Assembly: GCA_950295325.1 (NCBI GenBank)
Contig: OX485805.1
Location: forward strand, 29,003,501 to 29,067,500
Direction of reading: 5' to 3'
Length of the DNA: 64,000 nucleotides
From: Polytrichum commune
Lineage: Eukaryota; Streptophyta; Polytrichopsida; Polytrichales; Polytrichaceae
The notes under the pieces are model-generated. The model was not told the DNA's origin. It ran no database searches and worked only from the letters and a program-made list of their open reading frames with translations. A program made the position numbers and the translations under genes. Within the stretch, counting starts at the first letter, position 1, and each line of letters opens with the position of its first letter. Below, piece by piece: positions 11,101 through 22,132 of this stretch.

Positions 11101-13685
11101 GTTACAAATCAGATTTGTCGAGATGGAGGAATAGCTTATTGCATGTCGACATACCCATCCAAGTGCCACCGGTTTCGGACCACGCCAGTCAGGAAATCAC
11201 GATTTGCACATGAAGGGACGCCATTGACGCGGTTGTAAGAACACATGAGGCTGCTTGCCCTGCCATCTTGGATGCAGCTCCGGAAGGGAGGGTTGTAAGT
11301 ATCTTCCAAATCTCTGACTGTGACCTGCACAGGAGCGCCGGGGATGGCAGGCATTGGCGTTACAAACTACTGGAAGGTTTATATCTTGCAGTTGACCTTC
11401 CCTTAGTTACAGGCTTTGAATGGAAGTGAAAATATCAAGATCTCTGGATGACAGGATGAAGTTCTGACATACCTGTGCATCAAAGTGGTACCTGTCCATG
11501 CCCTGCCAATTCTCCAAGTCATAAGCAACGTAATGCTTGCAGCAGGCGGACACCTTGAGCCTTCTCGGCCCTTGCAGCTGGCCAGGCAGATCCGAGCTCG
11601 TGTCGTCGGCTCCTTCTTGCATGCCCCTCACGAAATGAGTCGCATACAAACCGGTCAGGAGCGGGTCCTCCCCTGACGTCTCTTGCGCTCTCCCCCACCG
11701 CGGGTCACGCACTATATTGATGTTGGGAGTCCAGTAGGTCAGGTTCGCCTGGCGCAAATTATAAAATGCACGCGCTTCCGTGGACACCACCTGAAGCATC
11801 TCCACTATTTAGGACCGCACATCACAAGATACGAATGACTCCACCGGCATACACGGTCAAATACGAGCCAAAACCGAGGCTGGGCACTTCGCATCCCTCC
11901 GGACGCAGAGTTCAACGTACATCTCGGTTTCTACGCAGACAAATGATCATCAACGCTACATCTACAACACCAGAAGTACACTAAATCTTCTAGCAACATG
12001 TTTCTAGTGGCACTCTCCACCATGCATCGGAACGGGCGGTCAAAAATGAACTCTCCCTAGATGATCAGGTATTCATCAAAACGTCCACAGAGATTGAAGG
12101 ACATCAGTTATAGTGGTTATGAGATGGATATGTGAAACAATTAATCGTTACCTGGCAGAATCATTGTACTCTGTTTTTTCACACAAAATGATTGACGCTA
12201 CAGCTATATCAAATTCATCTCTGTTGAGGTTTTCATGAATTCCTGATCATTTGAGATTTCCATTAGAATTATCAAATTGCGAAAGGTTCAGTATATAGCC
12301 CCAGTATTGATGTAGTTATCGCGTCGATCATTTTGTGTGAGTAGAAGAAACAGGATCCGTTGAATTCTGCCAGGTCTCGATCGATTAATTGTTTCACATA
12401 TCCATCCCATGACCACCAATATAATTGATGTCTTTCGATCGCAATTTGATTCTAATGGCAACCATGCCTCGGAAAGGTGGCCAATGAAGAAAATCCCCAC
12501 AGATGGCCAGGAAATCATCAAAAGCTCAACAGAAAGACATCAACATGGTGACCATAAGATGGATTTGTGGTCATGACTAGGTGGATATGTGAAGCAATCA
12601 ATCGGTACCTGGCCGATTTGGTTCCAGAACGTCACACTGGAAACTGTTGCTTCTACTTGCACAAATGATGGACTCTACAGCTACAACATTGCCAGGGCTA
12701 CACTTAACCTTTAGAAATTTTTATTCTAATGGCCATCTCCACCATGCCTCGGAAGGGGCGGCCAAAAAAGAAAATTCCCTACAGATGCTCAAGAACCCAT
12801 CCTCAGAACATCAACAGAGATCAAAAGGCATCATCGGAACTAGCCGCACCCTGACAAATGGTGGATGTGAGATCATGCATATGTGCACAATGAATCCATA
12901 CCTGGCCAATTGGGTTCCAGAGCGTCATATTGAAAACTCTTGTTTCTATTCACACAAATTATGATCGACTCTACAGCTGTAACATTGCCAGGGCTACACT
13001 AAACCTTTAGCAATTCGTTTTCTAATGGCAATGGCCCACCGTGCCTCGGAAGGGGCGGCGAAGGCAGCTGGAACTCTCCACAGATACTCGAGAACCCATC
13101 ATCAAAACATCAACAGATATCAAAAGACATATTAGATGGTGGATGTAAGATCACCCGTATGTGATCAATCAATCGATCAATCTGTACCTGGCCAATTTGG
13201 TTCCAGAGTGTCAAATTAAAAGCCGCAGCGGTGAGGATGGGTTGCGGGAAGCTGGTGGCCGCATGGATGCTGCCATTGTAATTCACGCCGGGGCTACTGG
13301 CCACCCCGTGCAAGGCCTCGTTCCACCACTGGTACCTCGGCACACCCAACCTCGTGATATTGGCTGCCGAGTTCACAAGCTCCGCTAGCTTCTCCTCCAG
13401 CGTCAATCTGGCGACCAGGTCTTGTGCGCGGACGAAGTCTGGCAGGCTCCTGTCGCAAAATGGATACGACGCCAGGTCAGGATACTCGTCGAAGTTGCAC
13501 GCGTACTGTGGGCCTGTAATAACTTCAGCTCCGCTTGCAGGGTTCGAATGATCCGGCGCTGGCGCAGCTGCCTCCTGTGGTGTATCGATGATGATCCCTG
13601 AAGTAATTGACCTCGCTGCAACAACAAGAAAAATTGCTCTCTCTGCAAGAAGCAGTATGATTATCACCCTGCAATAATATACCAT
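8143..13685 (-). CDS. GH3 beta-D-xylosidase / alpha-L-arabinofuranosidase, 8 exons
   Basis: Exons in transcript order: 13685-13188, 11790-11473, 11324-11155, 11026-10929, 10680-10330, 9982-9551, 9176-8895 and 8459-8143. All phases agree and give 821 residues; family members are about 770. Intron 4 has a GC donor; the others are GT-AG. The protein starts with a signal peptide ([20 protein letters not shown]), then a GH3 N-domain with [54 protein letters not shown] and YIVSDCGAI, where Asp334 is the expected nucleophile. The GH3 C-domain follows ([26 protein letters not shown]) and a fibronectin III-like end. Secreted enzymes of this family trim xylose or arabinose from cell-wall xylan and arabinan. 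A start at 13739 is also possible. Frame further upstream is repeat-derived and lacks an ATG. Confidence 0.92.
11900..13215. repeat. Tandem array in GH3 intron 1 with duplicated exon end and splice donor
   Basis: A ~290 bp unit recurs through intron 1. On the plus strand, the exon-1 border CTGGCCAATTTGGTTCCAGA at 13188 is repeated in altered form at about 12901 and 12608. Each copy keeps the antisense of NQIGQ plus a GTAC or GTAT donor, then the CTCTACAGCT..AACATTGCCAGGGCTACA block and the GCCTCGGAA.GG.GG block. Two more diverged units lie at about 11990-12160 and 12420-12607. About 12285-12415 is an inverted copy of 12115-12250. The array thus carries several decoy splice donors. Confidence 0.8.
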
Positions 13686-13749
13686 GCTACCTGCTGCCGG
13701 GGATAACCTGTAGCATGATCTTCTCGCTTGAGCGCCCATTACAGATCGG

Positions 13750-14780
13750 TGATTCTTAATTCCTCTCTCCACTACCTCAGATGTGTCTGAACCTCTACCT
13801 CGATCAGCTTTCCCAGTTCTTGATAACCCCTCACGAAGCTCACAAAACGCAAGAATTTCAGATGTTTCTATGATCGATTGATTTACATCTACCTCGACCC
13901 CACAAGGATGAGATGTCACCCTGGAATCAGCCAAATATTACTACCCTCGAAGCATAATCCTCAAGCCTCTTAAGATGATCACAAAACGTAAGAAACTCAC
14001 ATGTGTCTATTGATTGACTGACTCACATCTAGCGCCACCCCCACAAGGTTGAGTCACCCTGGAATTAGCGAAATGCTGCACCCTCAAAGTGTCATCCTCA
14101 AGATTTGTACAACCTGAAGCATCCTCTCAATCGCCTGAACTTCCATTTACATCAATAACTAATCACTTCCTCTCACCACCTCAGATGTCTCACCTCTAGT
14201 ACCTCGACCTGCTTCCCGGTTATTGGCCCCTTGCGATGAACCCGAAATAAAACGCAAGAAACTCACATGTGTCTATCGATTGATTGATTGACATCTAACG
14301 CCACCCTAACAAGGATGAGTCACCTTGGAATTAGTGAAATACTACAACCCTCAAAGTGTAATCCTCAACATATGCCCAACCCGAAGCATCCTCTCGCCTG
14401 AACTTCCATTTACATCGATGACGAATTACTTCCTCTCAGCCCCTCAGATGTCTCACCTCTACCTCGACCCGCTTCCTAGTTCTTGGCCCCTTACGATAGT
14501 CGCGAATAAAAACGCAGGAAATTCACATGTGTCTCTTGATTGATTGACGTCTAGCACCACCCCCACGAGGATGAGTCACCTGGACTTAGCGAAATGTTAC
14601 TCTCAGAGTGTAACCCACAAGATTTCAACACCAACCCTGCCACTAATTCACCTGAAGCTTGCATACTCTCTATAGCTAATTGATCACCCATTTACATCCT
14701 CTACCTCGATCTTCGCAAGAAATGAGAGCGTGCGAATTCAATCACATGTGTCTATGGGATCATCTAGCTGCGCCAGTACC
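13750..14780. repeat. Tandem array upstream of the GH3 gene, ~260 bp unit
   Basis: Four to five degenerate copies with shared blocks CTCAGATGTCTCACCTCTA, CGCAAGAAACTCACATGTG (near 13986, 14250, 14509; weaker at 13846 and 14713), CCCACAAGGATGAGTCACC, AGCGAAATG and CAAAGTGTAATCCTCAAG. Spacing is 140, 264, 259 and 204 bp. The array occupies the proximal promoter or 5' UTR of the gene and explains why open frame continues upstream of the chosen start. Confidence 0.8.
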
Positions 14781-15191
14781 CCATACTTGAAGGTCTCAAG
14801 ATGACCCTCAGAGTCAATTAATCCTCAGATTATATGACACCCTCCCGAGTGTAATGTAAGCAAAGGATCAAAAAATGCGGCGATGCAGACAGAGGCCTCC
14901 GATGTCTCAATAATCCTCTTACTTCACAGCACTACACTCCTGCAAGATCAATTTACACTACTGATGAACCCACTCACTCTGATCTCACGTGCACCTGCTG
15001 CACTATTCTCCACAACAATTGACAGTAAATTTCACCTCCTCGCATTATAATCACTCCCTCCCTGCTCCTCCCCATCTCAAGCAAGAAACGGGGTGATTCA
15101 AGAACGGCCGGCTGTCTCGGAAGGGACACATGATTGATTTGATGAGTCCATGAATTCACTCAAACTTTGGCCACACCAATTGTTGTAAGTA
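14781..15191. other. Distal 5' flank of the GH3 gene
   Basis: Contains partial echoes of the upstream repeat unit and otherwise nothing I can identify. Confidence 0.4.
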
Positions 15192-15426
15192 CACCACTCA
15201 CATAGGAAGGCTTGTCATTTCGAAATGGTGACCAACATGGAATTAATGTTCGTCTCTTTTTGTTTTGGGATCGCATAACTTTGCTCCGAATTTGAATTTG
15301 GGGCGAGCGAGTTATTTGATGCCGTTTAGTTATTACCATAATTTGGTTTTAACCAAGAAGAGACAAACATTTTAATCACATGTTGGCCATCATTTCGAGT
15401 TGGCAAGTCATCTTTTGTGAGTGGTG
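15192..15426. mobile_element. MITE with ~70 bp inverted ends, possible TA target
   Basis: The left end (CACCACTCACATAGGAAGGC) and the reversed right end (CACCACTCACAAAAGATGAC) pair over about 70 bp, including CGAAATG and CCAACATG blocks and GTCTCTT. The element is 235 bp. TA stands on both sides, as for Tc1/mariner (Stowaway-like) elements, but TA is so short that the superfamily is only a guess. No coding capacity. Confidence 0.65.
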
Positions 15427-17639
15427 TATCAGCCGTCTATTTAAGTGTTCAGGTGAGCCTAACATAAGTTGAAAATAGCACGGCAACATTATTCAGCCTG
15501 TGTTGGGGTTTATTTGGGTCCAAGATTTTTTGTGGAATACTTTGAATATTAAGTTGGGGATGTGCAGAGAATGGGAACAAAGCCCACCTTGCACCCCGTC
15601 TACTTTGTCCACAGTGGATACACAATACCGATGATCCACACCAAGTGCAAAAGCAATATTACATAAGTCCTACTTGCCAATGAGCAGCTAAACCATCACT
15701 ACCGGACAATGCTAGATCATTACCATGGGCAAGGGGCCTATACCCATGTACATTGGGTCTATATTCTGACACCCCTGCACCACTCCAAGAATTATTTACG
15801 GTTAGCCCATAAAAATATTAGAAATTTATGGGTTGACCGTAAAACACAATAATTTCACAGCTACTAGTGAAAGTGTGACAATATGCTATAACTATTGCGG
15901 AGAGAAGCTAAATTCAATAGCAACTGCCTCCTATAAACCTTCGTGTGTTTATGAGGAAACCGTTCGTAAAGCAAAGAGTGGGGTCCATCCCCTCTTTATT
16001 ACTCGGGTGGAATCTTCTAGCTCAAGTTGTCCAAGAAGGAGGCCAAAATTCACAGTAAGTGCTTGCCATGAATTCCATCTTATTGTTGGGAGTGTAGCAT
16101 AATATTATTTAGTTGCTATCAATTATTCCATTCTAGTAATACTTAGTGACAATGCAAGATGCTTCACTTGAATCTCATTTGTTTCTTAGGTTGAATTTAT
16201 TTACTTACAAATGTCTATAAGGTATTATTATTCTTGCACCTGACATGACATATTCTTAACCCCACCCAACTTGGTCAAGTGAGGCTAGAACATGAACATG
16301 AGTAAGGGGCATATACCCATGTGCAATTGTCTATATTTAGAACGTCCCTTCATTTAACGGGCATATGAGTAATTAGTTAGTTATATATTGGGTTTCCAAG
16401 CCTAGCCCCTCTTTTGATTCTATTTTGTTTTGGGTATTTTTATGCACATAATATCTACTTACAATCACATGGTTCAAGCTTGCCCTCAGCTAATATATCC
16501 ACTATCCACACTATTGTCAATATTCAACTAATATATTTAAATATATAGAAGAATTATACTTTTGTTATATTTGAAGTGATTCGGATACATAAAGGAAGTT
16601 ATATGTTTTAGTGATGCAATTTACTATATGATAACATGTATTCCCATATACACGTGTATATGTGTTTTATTTTATTTGTGTTGTTGTACATGTGTTTCAT
16701 TTTATTTGTTGTTATTGTTGTACATGTTTAAATAAAAATTTAACTGTCCCTTGGGAAAAAAGTGCAAGTAATTTTTTTTCACATGCCCTTTCCTTGGTAA
16801 TGGGGGGCCCTACTCCACAGAGATGGAACACCTAAATATGAGCATGCTCATGAAATAACATTCTCCCATCATTACTTAACAGTAGTCACCCTACATGAAG
16901 GACCTAAAGGAGATTCACACAGTATAATTTTAATTATAATACCACAACTGAATTTAATGTTATATCATTACCACCTAGTATGCTCAGATCATTGTTCCAT
17001 ACTTCCTATGTCCAAATCTTATAGAAAAGTAATTTAACATCAACTTAGTCGGTTCCATGTTTAGACATGCATAACAACACCATTCTGTTTTGAACTGCTA
17101 CAACTTGAGACTACACAATATTACAAAAATAAAGATAACCTAACACTAAATGCTATCACTAAACCACTTTGCTGAACATCAAGTGACACATCATTTTCCA
17201 AATAAGATTTGATGATGATTGTGACATTACATGTGGACACATTAGATGATGTTTTGTTTCTTTCTTTCTTTCTTTCCCAATTTTTCTCTTTCCCAACATT
17301 AGCATGTTATTATTGACATTGGCTTCGAGTAAGACTTGGTGTGGCCGGACCCTCACTAATTTTCCGTTGAGGCGTTGCAACATTACACGCATCAAGCCGA
17401 TCATTCCAAAGAGATGGCATATTGTGTACGTTGTGATGCATTTGAAATGCTTGAGAGGTGGTCTAATAATAGTACTTCCACTTGATTCACATGATTTCTA
17501 TTGAGATACTTGGTCCATCATGGTCTTGTGACCATTGTTGATGAAATTGACACATCTCGTTGTCGTCTCATGAGCCTTCGCATCCACAAACCAAACCATG
17601 CCCAAAACTTCCTTGCGAAACGGAAATGTTTAGAAGGAC
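15427..17639. other. Intergenic, AT-rich, no gene seen
   Basis: A short hairpin lies at 15793-15843 (TTTACGGTTAGCCCATAAA and its complement). A block like GGGCMTATACCCATGT occurs near 15737 and again near 16308, about 570 bp apart, perhaps ends of an old element. A TTTC run lies at about 17250-17275. No supported gene. Confidence 0.45.
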
Positions 17640-17908
17640 CAATGAACGGGGAGAATTAACCGGTAGTTATAGATGGACCGGTTGAGTTTGAAAAATAATC
17701 AGTTGAAGTTCATGAAATTCACCGATCCATGTAGAGGAATTTACAAAATTATTCTTTCATTCAGTAAAGAAAAACCGAAAGATGTTGAAATGTGACTGGT
17801 TCATGACATAGAATCATAGAATGCCATGGCTAAGCTGAGTAATGTTATGTTGATCTTGCAAACATCAAGATCTTGACCGAGTATGCCCAAAAAAATTTCT
17901 AGACACTG
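17640..17908 (+). mobile_element. hAT-like MITE, copy 1
   Basis: The 269 bp element starts CAATGAACGGGGAGAA and its reversed right end starts CAGTGTCTAGAAATTT. Direct repeats of 8 bp flank it: AGAAGGAC and AGCAGGAC (7 of 8). The body aligns with 28175-28399, including ACCGGTTGAGTT, GAAGTTCA, ACCGAT.CAT.TAGAGGAATTTA and TATGCCCAAAAA. The 8 bp target duplication and CA..TG ends fit hAT. Non-coding. Confidence 0.8.
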
Positions 17909-18158
17909 AGCAGGACATGTTGTCAACCATACATAGGGCCCACAATCCATTAGGATGAAATTTTAGGGAAGTTAAACAACTTCTAGTAGACTTTTGCATA
18001 GAGTGGGAATCACCGTAATACAATGAGTGGACCTCTCATTCATCCCGCATAAAAAGCCATGTGATAGTATGCAACTTGGAGGCTACTTTCTTTTAGTTGA
18101 TTTGACATCAGAATCAACTTCAAAGACTTCGAATTAGTCTAGTCAAGGTCATTCGAGA

Positions 18159-18381
18159 CAGTGACCTGGGGAGATTTTTGGGCATCATCAGTCGAGATCC
18201 AAGTGTTTCCAACCAGTTACATGTTGATATCTTTCGGTTTTTCTTTATCAGATTGAGGGTAGATTCTTATAAATTATTCTAAATGGATCAATGATTCTCC
18301 TAAAGTCTTGAATTTGAACCGGTCATTTCTCAAACTCAACCAGTTCATCTATAACTAGCACTTGGTTCTCCCCATTCATTG
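18159..18381 (-). mobile_element. hAT-like MITE, copy 2, reverse orientation
   Basis: 223 bp, the same family as 17640-17908 but inverted: it begins CAGTGACCTGGGGAGATTTT and ends GGTTCTCCCCATTCATTG. Target duplication ATTCGAGA / ATTTGAGA (7 of 8). The flanking sequence on both sides matches 63885-63999, where the MITE is absent and only a single copy of the target remains. Confidence 0.85.
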
Positions 18382-18763
18382 ATTTGAGATGAATCGGTAA
18401 CAAACCGACGAGGGGTCAAGTTTTTATGTAAGATGGAACCATGGATGAGAGTGTTAGAGGGGAATTTAACGTTGGTAATTATTAACTCTGGGTAGAAAGT
18501 TAAGAAGAGCCATAGTCACTTATAGAAGCTTCTTCGGTGTTGATACTCGTACACAATAGTTCCATGTTCTCCGGCTTTTAAAGGAATTCGTGTGACTACA
18601 TTTGATGCGAATTCCGTTCACTATAATTCATCCACATTCTTCAATGGAATGGAATGTGAAGATGCCAAGGGGGGTTTCCAACATGTTACAAAGCAATGTT
18701 CACTTTCCATGATCATATATTAAATTTTGTTTTCGATACAAATCAGAGAATTTGCTCGGTAAT

Positions 18764-20478
18764 TGTGGAATACATTTTTTGATTGTTTTCAGTCAAAATG
18801 GAAACGAAATGTAAAGAAGGGTAAAACAGAACTAGTTAGGTGACTCCGGTGTGAAATGACAGGCCATAGTCTAGGAGATATAGAAAAAGGGAGAATTGTG
18901 GAGATTATGGTCTGATAGGAAGAGTTGTCACCTTTGTAGTGAAAAGCATATAAAAGGCTGGGGAAAAGAGAGTAGTGCTGGCCGGGATAGCCCCATGAAA
19001 AACTACTATTTATCCTTGGGAACTTTGTGCCTCGTAATTGCTGAAGTCTTTTGTGAACATATGATTATTGTAAAGTTGAATATCTGTAACCAGGGTGAAT
19101 GCACTGGGAATTAATCTTACCGTGAGTACTTCTGTGAATAATTTCGATTGGGAGTTCTGTGTGGAAGAGAAGTTACGTCTGAAGCAGTGTGATTTCATTG
19201 CAGTCTCGGATTCTGTGACACCAAGTCTTTATCTCGTGAGAAATCGGCAATGGTTTGGTAGTGTCGGATTGAATGCCCTGTACCTGTGAGATTCAATGTT
19301 GATAAAGCTTCGGGTTCTCATTATCTAAGTAAGGTCGTCTTAACAGTATGATGGCGAGATCACAATGTGGCATAATCTGGTGTTAGAAATATTATTATCC
19401 TCCTGAATGAATTACTGATTCCAAGTATGAGAATGTCTCTGATTGTGAGAGGAAGATCTTTATTCGAGTAATCAACATGATAATGTCACCCCAGAAATGA
19501 TGAATTGATGTCAACACTTCTTATCACAATCTTGGTGGAGGGGAATTACAGAATTAGAGACGAGGAAAATCAGGCTTCCTCAGGAAGTAGTGATTGTTAT
19601 GTGAAATGATAATTATTGAGTTTATTATAAATATATGTGTATTACCACTGACACAATTTATAACAAAAGAACAGTTGATTGCCGATTCTTTTGTGATGTC
19701 ATGAGGGAGTCGTAATTGAAGACTGATGTTGGACTGTTCATCTGTACTGCGATAATTTATTTGAAAGTTTAATTGAGGGAACGTGAGTAATTAATTACTT
19801 GATGAAAGTTGATCTCGTACTTTATAAGATGAGTCATATGTTGGAAATGCGTACAAGCATAATGTTTTTCTTCCGAGAAACTTCTGTTGTTTCTTTCTAT
19901 GGCTATGGCAGGAGAAGGTTGTTGTGGCGTAAATAAAACCTTTGGCCACGAAGGGTTGAGAGATTGTTCAACCGTTTCATTTCAGCATAGACTGGTAAGG
20001 CTTGTGTACCCATGACCTTGAAAATGTGCGCATAATTAAATGAATTTGGTACGCAGCTCTCTAGCTACATTAAAGTTGAATTAATTAACAAGAGGCTATT
20101 GCAATACCAAAGTGGCCTTGGCTTTGGAAATGAGACGGATTCGAGTTACTTATACAAGACTATGGACTATGGCTGTGCCCATGCTTGTGCACCGCACTTG
20201 GTCCAATTAAAATGAACTCACTGCCAGACAATTGACTGGGATAGTAGAGTGAGGTGAGAGACTGTCACATTTGCATGTACTGACATCGAGTGGTTTTTAG
20301 CGTTTTTTATCCCGTACCCGTAACCCAATTATCACACCTACCTTGAAATGAAATGTTATAACCTGGTGTTTTACCTAACAAACCTTGTCTAAGACACCTA
20401 GATGTTATATGAATCACCTTTTGAGTCTTCCCTGATTGTTTCCCTGGGTTTTGTTTTGTAACCAAAAAGCTAACTACA
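18764..20478 (+). repeat. 5' LTR
   Basis: 1715 bp, TGTGGAATAC...AACTACA. Nearly identical to the 3' LTR. Small open frames in it recur in both LTRs and are not supported as genes. It drives transcription of the element; a TATA box lies at 18949. Confidence 0.95.
18949..18956 (+). promoter_or_regulatory. TATA box of the 5' LTR
   Basis: TATAAAAG, followed by a G-rich stretch; the same box is in the 3' LTR. It is the best core-promoter candidate for element transcription. Inferred from sequence only. Confidence 0.6.
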
Positions 20479-20481
20479 TTT

Positions 20482-20499
20482 TGGCGCCGCTGCCGGGGA
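20482..20499 (+). promoter_or_regulatory. Primer binding site, tRNA-Asp type
   Basis: TGGCGCCGCTGCCGGGGA begins 3 bases after the 5' LTR. It is complementary to the 3' end of plant tRNA-Asp (…CCCCGGCAACGGCGCCA) with one difference. The same site is typical of Athila and several Tat-branch elements. Confidence 0.85.
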
Positions 20500-20722
20500 A
20501 GGCTTCGGTCGATTTAAGTCTAGGCAGATAAATCTGTTAGGAAAACCTGATAGGCTTGGATTTTGAGTAAGGAATTCAAATTAAAGTCTTGGGGAGATTT
20601 AAAAAGTAAAGAAACAAGTTGATAGCTGTTTCTGAAACTTTTTCACAATCCTAAAGTATTAATTTAAATTCGCAATTATTTCAAAAACCAAATGCCTAGA
20701 GTCATAACCAAATGTCTTATGA

Positions 20723-21106
20723 ATGGATGAACCTAAGATATGGAAATCTAGAGGTCATCGTAATTCTTTAAATTACCCTTTAAGATATACACCCTTTGGA
20801 CTTTCTGAGAGTACCTTAGGAGAGTTAAACCTTGTCGGCTTCGAGGAGGCTGTTGAGAAGATTGTCAAGCGAGTCTGTAAGTGTCATCTTGAGTTATCAC
20901 CTGACGTGTTATTTGAAAAGAAACAAATTGAGAGTGCTTGTCAAACAGAGTCATGTCCCCAAATAGTGTGTCAGACTTGTAAAGGTCTAGGACACTACTC
21001 GAGGGGTTGTGACGTGAGTAAGCTTAAGTCTAAAGCTAAATTTGTGGGTAGATGGCAACCAAAAGTGTCAACCCGTACAGTTGAGTCACAAACTGATTTC
21101 CTATGA
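20723..21106 (+). CDS. Retrotransposon leader ORF with a CCHC knuckle, 127 aa
   Basis: A small ORF between the primer site and gag. The C-terminal half has a single zinc knuckle of the C-x2-C-x4-H-x4-C form (CQTCKGLGHYSRGC), followed by a basic tail. The N-terminal half (YTPFGLSESTLGELNLVGFE) is unfamiliar. It may be an accessory nucleic-acid binding protein or part of an extended gag region. Only the knuckle is recognised; the role is not known. Confidence 0.55.
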   Translation: MDEPKIWKSRGHRNSLNYPLRYTPFGLSESTLGELNLVGFEEAVEKIVKRVCKCHLELSPDVLFEKKQIESACQTESCPQIVCQTCKGLGHYSRGCDVSKLKSKAKFVGRWQPKVSTRTVESQTDFL

Positions 21107-21143
21107 GTGAATCACTTTTCACCCTAATGTGTCAGTTTCCAAA

Positions 21144-21692
21144 ATGTGGCCATGGGAGCTTAAACCACAATGGCTGAACACCCTTGAGAGTGAATTATAT
21201 CAAGGACCATATTTGTTTACCGCTTTATATCGTTTTTATAAAGCATCATTTTGGGGAGTTGGAATCCATATTGGACCAAACCATCCAGTCTATCCCAAAG
21301 GATTTGTAGTTAACTTCCTTAATTTACCTACTCACCTTCAAGAGAATATTTTGGAAAGGATTTGGAATAATGGTGAGGGTTTTAATGAAGTCATTATTAA
21401 CAAGGGATACCCTAGGTTGAGAGTTGACCTGAGATTCTTGTTTCTTATTTATAGTCAACATAAAACAGAAAACTTCCCGATTAACAAATTTGGTTTTGGT
21501 TGTTGGAACGGAGGGCTTGTTACTTACAACGAAGCTCGTTTCTCCTATGGACCTTTTGACCCTTGTGCAAGTGTCAATATACCAGAATTTTCCGATTCTT
21601 CACTTCAGGGCAAAACCTTTGTAAACTTTGCCAAATTGCTCTTGAATGGAAGAAGGCGGATTGTGAAACACAATAGGCAAAGTAGGACATAG
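21144..21692 (+). CDS. Retrotransposon leader ORF of unknown function, about 182 aa
   Basis: A second small ORF before gag; 21144 is its first ATG in frame. It is rich in aromatic residues and has no knuckle, signal peptide or membrane segment. The composition looks coding (WPWELKPQWLNTLE, GIHIGPNHPVYPKGFVVNFL). I do not recognise it. Its place between the leader and gag suggests an accessory product of this element lineage. Confidence 0.45.
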   Translation: MWPWELKPQWLNTLESELYQGPYLFTALYRFYKASFWGVGIHIGPNHPVYPKGFVVNFLNLPTHLQENILERIWNNGEGFNEVIINKGYPRLRVDLRFLFLIYSQHKTENFPINKFGFGCWNGGLVTYNEARFSYGPFDPCASVNIPEFSDSSLQGKTFVNFAKLLLNGRRRIVKHNRQSRT

Positions 21693-22132
21693 GATCTGCT
21701 TGTGTATGAACATATGCAACTTCCATACTGGAACCTGCACATGCTAAGTCTCATGCACAAACAGCCTCAGTCAGAAAAGCAGCCAATGATAAGGCTAGAG
21801 AGGATCGTGTCGCAGCAAGAGACTATCAAAAGAAGAAGGTAGAGAGAAGAAAGAGTTGGTTAAAATCAGTCCTAAAGTTACATAAGGACCAAATTGATAA
21901 GGAACCAAATGAGGAAGGTCAATCTATTGCGGAAGATAATTCCTCGATAGGAATATTATCACCTCTTAAACCGCAACAGTTAAATTTTGGCTCAACCTCA
22001 GATAACAACCAAGGACAGACATCCCAACCACCTCTGATTTCTTTTTACCCGACACCTCCATCCTTACAAACTCCTATAGTATTACAACCTTTAACTCCGT
22101 TACCCTTACCATCACCAGTACCTCAAATTATA

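Noticed and set aside
13686-13934. 83-residue N-terminal extension of the GH3 protein
   Set aside because: The frame opens with TTG rather than ATG and is made of the upstream tandem repeat; the signal peptide at 13685 gives a normal start. The ATG at 13739 remains possible.
18896-19289. Small frames inside the LTRs (repeated at 33294-33687)
   Set aside because: Identical in both LTRs simply because the LTRs are identical; no coding signature.
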